Notes under the pieces: generated by a model
Seen by the model: only the letters and a program-made list of their open reading frames with translations
Told to the model about the DNA's origin: nothing
Database searches by the model: none
From: Mugil cephalus
Lineage: Eukaryota; Chordata; Actinopteri; Mugiliformes; Mugilidae
Reading direction: 5' to 3'
Assembly (NCBI RefSeq): GCF_022458985.1
Contig: NC_061771.1
Location: 26,528,001-26,592,000, forward strand
Length of the DNA: 64,000 nucleotides
Part shown: in pieces, positions 33,511-46,700 of the stretch
Layout: each line of letters begins with the position of its first letter
How positions within the stretch are numbered: the stretch's first letter is position 1
Translations under genes and position numbers: made by a program

Positions 33511-36500
33511 TTTCAGACACATTTCCTCGTGCGACTACAGTTTTTCTTTGTGAATGTCATCAAGACTTTACTGCGCTGTAATTTCCTCATGTGTCTGAGT
33601 TTGAGGTATTCAAAACAAGAACGTGTAATTCAGTCATTTGCGTCACGTCCTAATGTTGCGTGTCAAGACATTGTAACATCGGTGAACACGCTTGTCATCT
33701 TGTCGTACATCTGATTTTCTGACTCCAACCCTGTACCCGCAACCTAAGTTTTTAGAGGTGTACAGCTGTTACAGTAAAACGTTAGAAAGTAACCAGACGT
33801 ACGACTCAACAGGAAATCCACTGACTTTCAGCTTTTTCTAGCATCTCTGGGATTCAGGGTTCTCTAGCTCAGCTGGTTCCCTGACGATAAGAACACACAG
33901 AGGAGCTTAAGAGTCCCGGTATCATAAGTCAGGGGCGTGTCGACATCAGTCATGCAAATGAAAAGAGCGGCAACAGACGACAGAAAGGGAAGCTGTGGCT
34001 GCTTGTACTAAAAAAGACAGGAAGTGCGTGTGAACGGACCCGCGCACACAGAAACCATCAGTCACAAAAAAAAAAAGGCGCTCGTATCTTTTGATTCCAT
34101 CGTCCTCCGCTGCTTGTTAGCACGCAACCGTCGAACAGAAAAAAACCCCTGGAGTGAAAAAAAAAAAAAAAAAAAAGGGTTCAAATGTCACTAACTAGAC
34201 CGTGTTGGTGTAAACATCACAATAGCAACACCGCACACATGACTGCGCCTCACGGTCCACTGCTGCGGTTGCCGTTGCCGGTTTACTGTGACTTGAGTAA
34301 ACACTGTCATTGTGAAACTGAGGTTTTTTGTTCGCGGCAGCTACAAATGATCCAGACTTGATTTTCTAAAAACGCTTTGCGGCGCCATTAAGTTATTATT
34401 ACAGAATCTGGGTTCGTCTTTAACAAAGCAAACTCGCCAAAAATGCTGCCATATATGAAGTTTCGTCTATTAAGTAACTGTGTGTTAAGTGTAAACCTCC
34501 CTCCTGCGTCTCCACAGCAACCAGACTGTTTACACAAAGGGGATCTTTGCGTTGAAGTCTCCACATGATGTCACATTTTTCAGTTTCAGAACAATGTTAG
34601 AACGAGCTGAAATGAATAAGTAAGTGATATTTCAAGCAGCCGCTGACGAATGTGGCTAAAACGTTGAGTAATTTTTTTAATTGTAACACACTTGGAAACC
34701 GTTTAGCAGATCCTATCACTACAACCAAACACACACAAATATTTTGACGCCGCAGCAACAACAAGCCTGTATTTGCAATTGAGGAAATGTTGAGCCCCTT
34801 CAGAGGACAAACGAACTAAAAATACCTTTTCACACATTTGGGTCTTTCTTTGTTCACGGTGACTTTAGCTGCGAGTGCAGAGGACGGAGCAGTTTCCACT
34901 TTAATTCCCTCCTTTAAATCCTCTCTTCCACTTTAAGTGGCATCTCAGCGCGGCCGAGCTCAGCACGTTTCCCTTCCTGATCCCTCCAACCCCCACCTCC
35001 TCATACGCAACACAACTCTGCACAAAGCTCTTTCTCATCTTCTGCTATTCCCGCCGAACACGGCAGAGATGTTTGATCGCATCCCACATTCTCCTCTGGA
35101 TCTGTTTCTGGCGAATCAGCGTATTTATTTGATCTAAAATCAAATTAGAGTGAACAATTGCCCATTCAGGCTCCGAATCGGAAAAGCCTCTTTTGTTTTC
35201 TTGGTCAGTTTAATCCTTTTCTCGCTCGGGCCTAAATGTTTTCCAGTGGTAATTTTTGCGCTGTGTGACTGTGTTTTCTGAGGTACGACGCCCACGTACG
35301 CAGATAAACTCTCTGCAGAGTCACGAACAGGCAAATACCAGGAAGATGGGAACATCCCCTGGGAAACCTGATTCAGGTCCTGTGGAAATCATGTGCAGAA
35401 AGAAACAAAAGAGGCTGTTCATGCAGACATGGGAGGACAAGGTGCTAAAACTGCATTTGAATCATGTGACATCACAGCTACACTGACACAGATAAATAAA
35501 CCAGCGTGAATCGTCAAAAAAGGGACAAGTGTGGAGAAGTGCTTCACATCTGAGACCGACTTAAAATGAAACTCTGTGTGTCAGGTATTGTCATCGTGTC
35601 CACGAAATGTCAAACTGAAGCAAAACTCAATGGTCTGCAGGACTTTTCTGTCCCGCTGCCTCTGTCACGATGTCTCACATACCAACACAGGATTTACAGG
35701 TACTGAAGCTGATTATTCATGTAATACAAGTAAAATACTTTTGGCCGTGTGACTCGTGTGTGGTTTGGACTCATGCTTGTGGTCCAACTGAAGCGTAAAT
35801 GTAAAATGAGTCAGAAGAAAAACTCACACACGGACACAAACGCATGTGAGCCACAGAAGTCACTAGCAGGGAATTGATAGAAGATCTGAATCTCTGAATC
35901 TAAATCTATTTATTTGAGGGAGATGTAGTTGTGGTGTTTGCTCAGGGCCGGGCAGGGTGGAGCGCTGCGACTGGTCCGATATCCTGACCACTGACGCTGG
36001 CAGAACGCACACAAAGAGGGAAAATAAAGACAATGCCACTGGAGGGTAGAAAGAAAAGTAGTGAAAGACAACGGAGATTAAAGGCTCAACGGTGGACAAA
36101 GAGACAGAGCGGCAAACTGGGCGAAAGATGAATCAGGAACGTGCGTGAGAAATCCCTGGAAGGACGTCGTGTTAGAAAGCTTGGACATGATGAAGCTTCT
36201 AAATGAGTGGAAAATGGAAAAGGCTGCACGGACGAGGAGCCGAAGAGGGAAAAGAAAATGTGAAAGTGGTGGGAAGGAGTGGGTAAAGAAAGGAATGCGG
36301 AGAATTGAGTTTCACCAAACCAAAAGCGCCTGGCGAACGGGTTTGAGGCTGTGGCGAAAACGTTTCGGACGGTGCCAGTGAAATGTGACTCAGGCGAACA
36401 GTGCACATGAGTCATCTGCCAGCGACGGCCCCAGAAAAAAACCTCAAGTTCTTTGTAAAAACGGAGAGGCGGAACAGCGAGGAGAGTTATTTAGTTAAGC

Positions 36501-37734
36501 AGCCACCTAATAAGGTCTGTTTACATCAATGCGAACCAGATGCTTGGTCTGAGTCTTTTGTTTATCCCGCTCCAGAGACGGGTTTCTGCACCGAGGCTTT
36601 AGTGGTTCTCAAACGCCTTTTTTTAACACAAATCTTTCATCAATTCATCCATCAATCATTAACAACAGGAGGAGAAATGAATAAAAGGAAACACGCTCGA
36701 AGGTCTGCACGATAGCAGCTTTATTTTCTGAATCAACTGTGACGCATTCAAATTCAAGTTTGACTCCATATTTCAGCCCCGGTCATCGACACCCACCCAC
36801 AAGGACGGGGCAGTAAAGAGGGAAGCTGTACAGCTGTGGCCTGAACCCCTCAGCTGTCTGAGGATCCCGCCTCAGGAATCACAAGCATTTCAATTCATTG
36901 CCCTCTATCCCACCTCAGGACTCATTTACTGAAGTTAAACAATAGTTATAACAATTGGAAAGTGTTGGGATTGATTTGTGGCATTGTTTAAGACATATTA
37001 ACCACATTAGACGAGTTATTAGTTGTTGTTAATATCAGAAGTAAAGCAACATGTGTTTTCAGCTCACGCCATAATCTAAGCACATTGGATATAAACCCAA
37101 TGAACAAAACAAACCCGTGCTGAAAGCAAAGCACCGTGAAGGAACAAAGTCCGGACCAATCAAAGAACAATCAAAGAAAATAAAATGCACGGACATTTGA
37201 ATATAAACCAATCAAATGAATACAAAAGGAAACGCCCTTTCACGCCATAAACCACAAAGACACGTGGGACGCAACTGGTCGCTGTTAAAGATTAACTCTT
37301 GTTTGTAAAAGCGAAACATTAATGCTCGGTTTAGTTCTGCAGACACTCTTGTAGCCCCTGAAGGTTGGACCGATCACGTCCCACGGGACGTCCTGACCTA
37401 CACGATCAAATCACACAAACAGCGTTGGCCTTCCTGTTGTTTTCGGGCGGCACCGCACCTTCACAAGACCGTGCATCGACCCATCACACGCCTGTAAAGC
37501 TTAAGAAGGCCTGAAACTGTACATATCCTGTTCTGCTTTTGGCAACTGTTACACGTTTCCTGTAGCAACAAATGCTGTGCGGGAGCAACAGTGAGAGCTA
37601 AAAACAACACTTATAGTAAAAATAAATAATATTAAAATGCTCCCTAATAAATATGTTTAGTAGTTTTCCTACATGGAGCAGCTGTTTTTACGTTTTAGCT
37701 TTTAAATGAACTCGGAGACTGTTACACCATCACC

Positions 37735-38130
37735 ATTGAATATTTATTTATTATTTATTTAATGCTCACGTCATGCAAATTTTGTATCGTCCTATTTATC
37801 ATCTGGCATTTCCTTTTCTGTATATTATAGTCACTTTATATTTAATGCACAAATCCACCTGTGTAATATGTTCATAGTACCTCAATCAGTCATTGTGTAT
37901 ATTATTCTCACTCACCTGTATATATGGTCTCACCTGTACTTAGGTTTTCACCAGTAAATATTCTCCATACGCCCATAACAATATATATCATAATGCATCA
38001 TACTATTTATTCTACATGCAGACCTGTAGGTACTGCACTCATGGTTAACTGCATTTCTTTGCTCTGTACCTGTACATGTGTAATGTTTTAGTAAGTTTAA
38101 AAGTACAATCTAATCTAATTTAATCCAATC
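37735..38130 (+). mobile_element. LINE 3' end, diverged
   Basis: A long AT-rich text with TGTATATTATAGTCACTTTATAT-like phrases, CTGTACCTGTACATGTGTAA and a terminal ATCTAATCTAAT repeat resembles the 3' UTR and tail of a teleost L2-like LINE. Strongly 5'-truncated and decayed. Confidence 0.4.
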
Positions 38131-38511
38131 TAATACAATTATAACATATCAGGTAGTTCGGTTGCTCGAGTAAAAAGTTGTTAAACTTTAAAACATACTA
38201 CTCCCGAAATACAACAAAACCACATGTTTAAAGGTATTATTAAGGTGTACACTTAACACTGACGCCGAGCAGCTAAATAACTATATGTTTGTTTACAGTA
38301 TTGAATTATTAAATGTAGTTAACTAAAATTAACAACATCCACACGGCTGCTACCGACTCTGAAATGAACGGCAGCGCCTGAACGCAGCAGGCGGTCAACG
38401 GTCGGAGCACAGAGATGCACGCAGAGAAGACGCGGAAAAAAGTCTCCAATTTAACACCAAACTATCAAACAAACATTAAAACACGAGTTGCACTCGGCGT
38501 ATTTAACTCAC

Positions 38512-38870
38512 CTGGTTGTGTCGTGAAGCCTGTCGCTGATAAATGAGACAAGGAGGAGAGGAGGGAGCGGGGTAACGTGCAGGCGGTTAAACCCAACTGT
38601 CAGGAAGCGACAATCCTCAAAAAGCGCAAACTCCGTTTTAAAAAAAAGCACCAAAAAAGCACCAGAAAGCATCAAAAACGCATCTCCGCTACGTTCAGCT
38701 GAGTTCGGCAAAGTCCAGTCACAGGCGGCAACTCGTATTATTCCTGACAAATGTCCATAAGTTGAGTGTCGGTGCACATGAGTGCGGAGCTGAGGCAGCG
38801 ACAGCGGCGACTGACGCTTGTTGTGAAGATGATGACAGGAGAGTGAAGCTAAACCAACGAAGAACAACAC
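38512..38870 (-). other. Predicted sun2 5' UTR exon
   Basis: A perfect donor (CAG/GTGAGT) on the minus strand at 38511-38512 ends a GC-richer stretch next to an ETS motif. It is the nearest good donor upstream of the acceptor at 31272. The 120-codon ORF across it has no domain, which fits untranslated leader. The transcription start is not defined. Confidence 0.45.
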
Positions 38871-38880
38871 GACTTCCGGT
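38871..38880 (-). promoter_or_regulatory. ETS-type motif at likely sun2 promoter
   Basis: ACCGGAAGTC on the minus strand fits the GABPA/ETS core (CCGGAAGT) common at housekeeping promoters, and sits just upstream of the predicted leader exon. Confidence 0.4.
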
Positions 38881-38904
38881 CAACAAAATAAAAGCTCAGC
38901 ACTA

Positions 38905-38970
<66 letters not shown>
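38905..38970 (+). repeat. ATT microsatellite, about 21 units
   Basis: Uninterrupted ATT/AAT tandem repeat. ORFs across it translate to poly-Ile or poly-Asn and are artefacts. AT-rich ATAA and TTTA tracts continue to about 39475. Confidence 0.95.
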
Positions 38971-38971
<1 letters not shown>

Positions 38972-41462
38972 TGTGGAGTTGGTGTTGTCAATATGGGTAT
39001 TACAGCTACATACATATAATATGATAACATTTTGACTAACAATATGACGTGTCATTTTCTAGTTTAAATATTTAAAAATAAATAAATAAATAATAAATAA
39101 ATAAATAAATGTATTATTATTATTGGACATAAAACATTATTTATTTATTCCCCGAATTTGACAGGAATATTATAATAAAAATATACAAAGAAATGCGGTT
39201 GTCAATATGCAGCAGTAGTCTTTATTTATTTTTTATTTTTTAAAAAAATTAAGAAAATTATCAGTATTAGTATTAGACATAATACAGGAATATTATAATA
39301 AAAATATACAAAAAAATTGCTGCTGACAATATGGGTGTTGTAAATGTAGACATATAATATCCCTCTAATTTAAGTTTATAGCAGTACTCTATTATAATTG
39401 TTATTTACACCGGAAATGTGCCCACTGGAGAGGCGTATATCCATCTATTTATTTATTTATTTATTTAATCTGTACACGACCATGGTTGTGATGTTGTACA
39501 CTTGAAACTGTTTCCGGTCCAGCTCCGGTACATCTGGCTGTAACAAAACGACACGGTGCCCTCTGGTGGCATCATCCGCGAAACTGTTCCGGGGAGCGGC
39601 TGTTCAAGCCTGCGGACACACGGTGGAGCCACCGAACCGGGAGTTTGTGTGTATGTATGTATGTGCTTTGCTCCAAAGCAACAATTATTTGGATTTCAGG
39701 CTTTTCAGCGAACACGTATTTCTTTACAACTTTCTTTACTAGACCTGATCACATGAAAGTCATCCTCTTAGACATTAAGATGTGAAAATACGAGTAATCA
39801 TTAAATGTTGATCGTGCAATGAATTTTGAGTGCAAAAAAAAGACTAATTTACATTGCACATATGGGTTGTATCATTGTTTTTGTTTGTTTTTTCACCTTC
39901 CTCACTTGTTTATTATAAATACTGCATGTTTAAGTCACTTACCTTCAACCCAGTGTGGTAGCTGTACATGTATGTTTGTTTGTTTATGCTTTAATGCAAA
40001 CATTTCTGGTCCAGTAGCAGACAATGCAACCAGTCGAGGTGATGCCTCTCAGAGGGAGGGAGGACGTGGGCTTTAGAACGGTTCCTAGAGTCCGTTCAAA
40101 CCTCTCAAAACACCACAAAATGCTTTTAAGGGAAGCCCGCGGGGCTTTGGTGCTCCGCGCAGTGTTGCAAGCAGCCCAAAATAAACCCAATCTGACCTTA
40201 TCGCTGGGCAGACAAGGTCCAAGGACGGGAGGGGGAGGGAAGGGGGGAGGTAAAACGGGGGTATTTCTTTATTCCAGCAGGACATTTTTTAGGGGGGAAG
40301 AAACGAGCTCAGAAACGCGGCTGGTATGTCCGGATTGTTCCATATTTGATAAATAATTTCAGAAGGTCTGGAGACTATCAGCAGCACAGGCAGGACCCCT
40401 GACCCCCCGAGCTCCACCGCCACTGTGTGTGTGTTCATTGTGCATCGACGTGTGTGTGTGTGTGTATGTGTGTGTGCATGTGTATTTACGCCGGTTGAAC
40501 CCATTGTCTCAGATTCTGTTATCATTATGCAGCAGTTTCCTCTGGCTGGGCCGAGCAAAAAAAAAAAAAAAACGGGAGAGACAGAGAAATTGGACCACAC
40601 TCAATCATCAGCTGCTCAACAATGAAGAGTCTATAAAGTTGACAAGCTCATCACTCCCGAGGCCAGTTCCACTGACTTTCAACGGGACATTTTTTATGCA
40701 CTCTTTCATGTCTGGCATTTCCCTCCTCTCTCGCCTTCAGCACCGACAACACACACACACACGCAGACACACACACACACACACACTCCCACCCTGCTTA
40801 TCTACTGAGCTGGTGCCCCAGACACAACCACAGTACGCAACAAACAGCTGACGTCATGGGCACACACACATAAGCTTTCCCACTTCTGGCCTGAAGTCAC
40901 CGCGTTGGAATGTGATCAGAAATAGAACGAGGCAAAAGTGTGCGTGTGTTGTGTTTGTTTTTGAGAGTGGAACAGAGGTGGGAGGAGGGAGGGAGAAATA
41001 AGTGGTGTAGGAGAGAGTGGAGTCCTTATGCAGACGGGGGGGGCGCACCTGCAGACGATGACACACGCTGCCCACTCTCGCAGACGCACGCACAAGCGAA
41101 CGGCCTGAGTCACGGCCCGATCTCTTATCGAGCCGCGAGAGGCGGCGCGTAGTAAATCCAGCGGTGACAGGACTCCACCAGCCAGCTTAGCATTACGCAA
41201 TTCAGATTAACGGCGCGTCATAACTTTTACTTGCAAAGGGGAAAAATGACACAGGGCGCCCACTTGTTTTGGGTTCGACCGGCTCGCGTGTACCATGTTT
41301 TCTTGTTTTCCTCTGATTTGGGAAGTGGGAGTTTTTGTTGAAAACGAGGTTTTTGCTAATTTTCTGTAAAACATCTCAGTTTTTTTTTCAGTGATCCACT
41401 AGGTAGAGCAACGACTCTCAACTCGTGACCCAAAAGCTTGAAGACCCAAATATAGAACCCAT
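38971..41462. other. Gene-free stretch with simple repeats
   Basis: ATAA/TATT tracts (39079-39145, 39440-39470), GT/CA tracts (40450-40480, 40749-40787) and an A-run (about 40556-40572). No supportable exon; the ORFs of 60-140 codons cross simple repeats. Confidence 0.5.
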
Positions 41463-41481
41463 GCACTGATCAGCCACAACA

Positions 41482-41513
<32 letters not shown>

Positions 41514-41796
41514 CCATCTTGTGATAATGCACGATAAGATGTGGATGTTACTTAGACATGTAGCACCCTCCTAGACCAGACCAGACGCCCTTACGTCATA
41601 GCAACGACACTCCTTAATGGCAGCAGCCACCCCTGGCACAACACAGACGCACACATACAGTTAAAAATTCTCCCCACCCCTCGGCTCATAGGACCTAAAG
41701 GCCCACGCTGACAACGTCCCGTTTCCAGACACGTTCTCCGATGAGTCGCAAGGGAAATATGGAGAAGGTGGTCGTAATGTTTTGCCTGATCGGTGG
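41463..41796 (-). mobile_element. Family A MITE, copy 9
   Basis: Starts GCACTGATCAGCCACAACATT and ends TTTTGCCTGATCGGTGGA. An AAAT microsatellite (41484-41513) has grown exactly where other copies read ATTAAAACCACT. ATGTGGATGTTACTTAGACA and TAGACCAGACCAGACG follow. Confidence 0.8.
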
Positions 41797-43073
41797 ATGA
41801 CCTTGGATGATCGTGTGTGTTTGTGTGTGGGAACAACTGAGAGGGGACATCAATCATCATAAGGCTGAGCCCCCCCCCCCAGTAACACACAAAGAACAGG
41901 CTGGTGAGGTGAGTGTCACACTTTCCTCCTGGAGGCTTCGCTCCATTTATTCCAGCTCACACTCACTAAATATTTCATGGCACAAGTCTGGTGAGAAGCT
42001 TAAATATAGATGTTAAATCCACGTCCACGGCCCCCACCTGAGTGTTCAAAGGACTCGTGACTCAGTTAAGAAACTTAATTAACGCCGGTGCAGTTTGATC
42101 AGTGGATCTAAACTTCGCAGATCTTTTGTAAAGTGGTGGAGATGTGAGTCACACGAGGGTTTTTTTCACTTTGAAGTTAAATTTAGTTAATTATCGGAAG
42201 GACTGAAGCAGATGGAAAGATTCACCTTCGGACAAAAAGAACAGAGCTAAAACGCGACGGTAAATTACCACGACACCATTATTTTTTCCTGCTCTGTGCG
42301 GTGACTTGCAGAAAGCCCCTCTTCACCCTTATCACCACGGCGATGACCATGGAGTTTCCCGTCAGCGGACAAATTTCAGTGGAACCGTAGCAAACGTTGC
42401 CATAGCAGGTAATTGTGTTTCTGTTTTTTTTTTTCTTTCCCTCCCAAACACCTCCCAGATGAACGTCCATGAAAAAAGCCGAGGGGCATTTCCACCTTCC
42501 AGCCTGTTTTCCTGTAAGGAAAATGACAAAGTGTGACGTTCGGAATTTTTGGAATGTGCATAAACAGGATGGATTTTCCTTTTATAGCGGCCAACAGGGC
42601 GTTTTTTAGTCATACCGTCCACTTAGAGGGACGCTCTCTACACCTGAAAACAAGGAAAAAGAAAACGTCACCTAAAGACTGTTTACATCAACGTGTGTTT
42701 TCACTGAAACTACTTTCGGACGTACCAGGTTACTCACATCCCCGCATCGCCTCCGTCACATTCAAATAAAGACCGATGTCTCCGAACGTTAGCAAGTGAG
42801 GAGGATGATATGCGATATATAGGTCATGTGGTGCGAGGCTCAACTTCATGACATCACCAGCAGCACGGCACACATTTTAATCTGATGAGACGCATACACA
42901 CACACACACACACACACACACAGGGTGAACCCGTGTGGTCACGCTTAAGCTGCCCTGCGACCGGAGTCACAGCAGCCGACCGCGGGTTTAATCCGCTCCC
43001 AGACTAGCAGGACACTGATATCACCGCGCTGATGTCATCAAGGTGAGTCAGGGATGTCTGCAGCGGCGCGAAA
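41797..43073. other. Gene-free stretch
   Basis: Holds a C-run (about 41871-41880) and a CA microsatellite (about 42896-42921). No exon or defined mobile element recognised. Confidence 0.45.
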
Positions 43074-43167
43074 TTATCACCACCTCTCCTGATATTGCGA
43101 ATGTCTCCTGTTTGCCAAATAAAACAGTTGTGACTCATCAGAGAATGAACAAGGGGCCTTCTGGGTA
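43074..43167 (+). mobile_element. Family A MITE, copy 10, fragment
   Basis: ACCACCTCTCCTGATATTG, AACAGTTGTGACTCATCAGA and GGGGCCTTCTGGG match one end of the family. It is cut at about 43167, where a different repeat begins. Confidence 0.6.
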
Positions 43168-43735
43168 GTGGTGCGCGGATCGATATCGATATATCAATAT
43201 ACCTCCAACACCAGGTCTTTATGCTGTAATATCGATTCTCAGATCTACACAACGACACTTTCGATACTTCAGTCATTTGAGGTGATGTGGGAACATAGTA
43301 GAAAGTAACTAAACTATTGAGTTGTGGCAACACAACAAACCTTGTGAAACACCTCAGGTTAAACCACAACACAGAGTATGAGGCATTTATGATGAGGAGG
43401 ACAGAGTCAGGATTAAGTTTATGTTTTATGGTCGTTCTTAATAGTTAAAGAATAATTTATTTTAATGGTCTTATTATTTCACTTCTTTTTTTTTTCAAAA
43501 AGCGTTTTCACATGTTTTGTATGATTGTGTTTGTTTTTTCTCTTATTGTGTTTGCTCGGCTATATAGTAAATGAGGCCACTGCCTCAATATACTTATGAC
43601 TTTAAAATAAATAAATAAACTGCTTTGATGACTTTTATTCTTTATGAAGCTATGAAATTGAAATATACCACTTTTTTCGTAGTATCGATATCGGATCTGT
43701 GTACCAGCCTGGATTTTACTCAGTATCTGATCGGA
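43168..43735 (-). mobile_element. hAT-like repeat with ATCGATA-rich ends
   Basis: Shares long blocks in reverse orientation with 60500-60996: GAACATAGTAGAAAGTAACT, TTGAGTTGTGGCAACACAAC and CTTGTGAAACACCTCAG. Both ends carry alternating ATCGATATCGAT-type text. It starts inside a family A MITE fragment, so it is the younger insertion. Confidence 0.6.
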
Positions 43736-46700
43736 CAACGGCACAAAGTGAAGTAAAACCACCATCTTAACAGGAATTCACCTTTCATTTGGGAACATAA
43801 AGATAATTTTGCTTTTTTTTTTTTACAACTCACCATTTTCATCAGCCTCATTTCCAGAACCAAACTGCATCAAGAGCAAAAGAGAAAGCTACTCCCTAAA
43901 GAGAAAACTATTCGAAAAACAAAAAATTAGCTAAAAGAAGACACATTAGACAGCAACGCCTAACCATTTCCCAGAGATCACATGTCTGTTGATGTTGACC
44001 TTTACACAGCATATATACTGCATACAATTACACATTACCATGTGATTTTAGGTACGTGTGTTTGTATGAAAGACAGACTGAAGCCGGAGAGAAATGAAAC
44101 AGAGTCTCTCTGTGTGTTTTGCGTGGGGCCAGTGAGTCCTTGTCCTTGTCACTTATTAACCAAAGCCTCCCTGCCGTCCCGCCAGTGTGGAATTCTTTAT
44201 CAGTGACTTCACAGGTAGTGGACGGGCGGAGAGAGGGAGAAAGAAGGGAGGCAGAGACAGTTTCAGGCAATAAGAGGAAGGACTCCTTAAAAGGAGACCG
44301 GCGTTGTTGTTTGTTTCGGTCCACCGCCGTCAAACAACATCACCTCCGCTTCCTCGGATTGTCCCGGGGATGAGTAGGCCGGAAGACGAGTGTAGTGGTT
44401 TCAATGTTATTCCAGAGCCACTGACTGTGAAAATAATTAAGCCACGCATGCTTTGTACCTTTTTTCGCTGAGGGGGGTTAAGGTCTCAGCGTTTGGTCCA
44501 AGTTCGACTTCTTTCACAAGCCCCTGCGTGCTGCATTATCAGGAAATGTACAGCTTAACCATTGAATTAACTGCAGTGCAGATACACCTGGTTGAAAGTG
44601 TATCAATTATATGTGGGTGTTAGTTTGACTACAGCGTCAATACACACATAATGACATGTGTCACAACCTTTTTAAATTATGTGCCTTCAGGGAATTAAAG
44701 TCATAAAGTGTGAGTGTAACCAAACAGTGTTTGGTATTCTACCTACTACCTCTCACTCTGTTTACTTAATTTGTTACGGTGTTCTTATTATTATTATTAT
44801 TTTTTTTTATTGTCATTGAACGCAACACCCCTGCCGACTAGGGTCGTGCCCCCCGGGGAGATAGCGACCGTTAGCTGCGCCGTCTCTGTGCTGAGCATAG
44901 ACATTAATACGCAGACGCCTCGTTGACAGGGGCTGGCGCGCTGATGTGACGTAACTGCGTGTCCGCCATATTAATGTCTCCGTGGTGAGTACACACCAGC
45001 TAACACGTGTTAGCTCCGCAATTGTTTTTGAGTATTTATCTTAATTTCGTATTTAAGTTGGGGTTGTTTTTGTTCATATGTTCTCATAATGTTTTAGCTC
45101 CCGTGGTTTGTTGAAGTGACGATGTTTTTATTGTTTGTTTTTTGTTGTTTTTGTTTTTTTGATGTTTTTGTTGTTGTGTGCGTGATTAACATGTGGTGAG
45201 CTAGCTTATTTGCCTTTTTTTTTTATTTTAGCTTCACAGTGTGCAGCAGGTCTTGATTTGGTTATTAAAAACAAAACACTACCGCTACACTAGAATAAAA
45301 TTAAACTAGTGAGACAAATGTGTACAGTAACAGAAACGGTTTCTTTTTCTAATGCTATCTCCTGGCCATTACATTAGCAATCCCAAAAAATGCAGCATGT
45401 CGCAACTTTTCGTATGGATCCACCTCTGCCACAGCCCTGATCGTGTTGAAGGGTGGAATTTTAAATAAATAGCTTTGACGCTTCAGGCTACGTTTAGGTG
45501 TGTCATGCCGTGATTTCTCAGCTCTTCTCGTGTAATTTTCCGATGTTAGATGGTTCTCGGGTTGGTTAGGTTTGGGTAAATGCTGAGGACGGGGTTAGGG
45601 GTAGAAATAACGCCAAAACCACAAAATGAGTATAAATAGCATGAGACGTGACAACCTTGTATTACTCATACACCATTAGACGATAGGATTGGTGCCATGT
45701 AAGGCGCTAGAATGAAAGGTTGGATACATCTTTACTCTTTTGTGTTTAATGCTTTGACTTTCTGCAATTGTGCAAGTCCAAAAAAAACATGACATGGTGC
45801 CACTAATCGTTTTTTAATTTGCAGAGACACTGAATTAGACATAGCAAAGGAAACATTGTGCTTAAGGAATGTGAGTTTAGACAATAGGGAACATTTGTCA
45901 TAATGTGACTGACTCATCTGTATTTCACATAACATGACTAAGACGAGACGATTCATTTTTTAATTTTTTTTTTTTACCATAATGACCTGAGGGCATGTTA
46001 ATTATAATCTTATCTTTAAAATTGCCCTGCGATACCACAGTGTTCTGCTGTTGGCTGTCGAGCAGCTGCATTTTTGGGTTGATGCCTTAATGAGTCTGTG
46101 GGGAAAGCAGGAGGTTTTAAACCGTTTAACCTTCGCGCCCCGTCTGCCTCTCAATACTTCCCGAGGTATTCGTGCTGACATTAAGTGTTTATTTGTGGGT
46201 GAATACCCGATGTGCAAGTGCGTGCATGCAGCTGACGCGAGTGGGTATGAGCCGTCGGAGCGCAAGTTTAGGATGTTGAACATGTTTACAAAAGTGCGCA
46301 TCCCCACCTGAGGCCTGCAGACACCGCAGAGCTTCACCTCTCACCCCTCCACCACCGCACCAGAGGGAGTCTCCCTCTGAGCTCATGTCTGGCCCACAAC
46401 CTGTCTGAAAACAGATAATGCAGCAGTTAAGGTGATTTATTTTTTAATTATACCATATTATATATATTTTTTTATAGTTTTACATATTTTTATTACCTGT
46501 ATATGTAGACATAGGACTGGGCAGTAACGGTTTCTACTGGTTGAGAGAGGAATTAATGCAGTGGATTGACTAAGGATGGACTGTTTTACTGTGATGAGTA
46601 AATATTGTAGAATAATCCCACACTAGTAGTGGGATTATTAGTGTTGCCTTCTGACACTGCCTTCTGATGTGGAAATCCAGGGACATTTACAGCTCAGAGA

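Larger units (their letters stand above)
31273..38511 (-). other. Predicted sun2 intron 1, 7.2 kb
   Basis: Bounded by CAACCAG/GTGAGTT at 38512/38511 and TGTTTCAG/TCATG at 31273/31272. No coding exon is supported inside. It holds a diverged repeat rich in GATAC/GATATTG (about 31680-32080), a family A MITE (33113-33510), an A-run (about 34158-34177) and a LINE tail (about 37735-38130). The sense of the 32.9-33.1 kb and 34-36.8 kb parts is unknown. Confidence 0.5.

Noticed and set aside
38508..38870. 120-codon minus ORF at the sun2 promoter
   Set aside because: It runs through a predicted donor and has no domain. It is better explained as a 5' UTR exon.
38849..39055. Poly-Asn / poly-Ile ORFs
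   Set aside because: They are translations of the ATT microsatellite.
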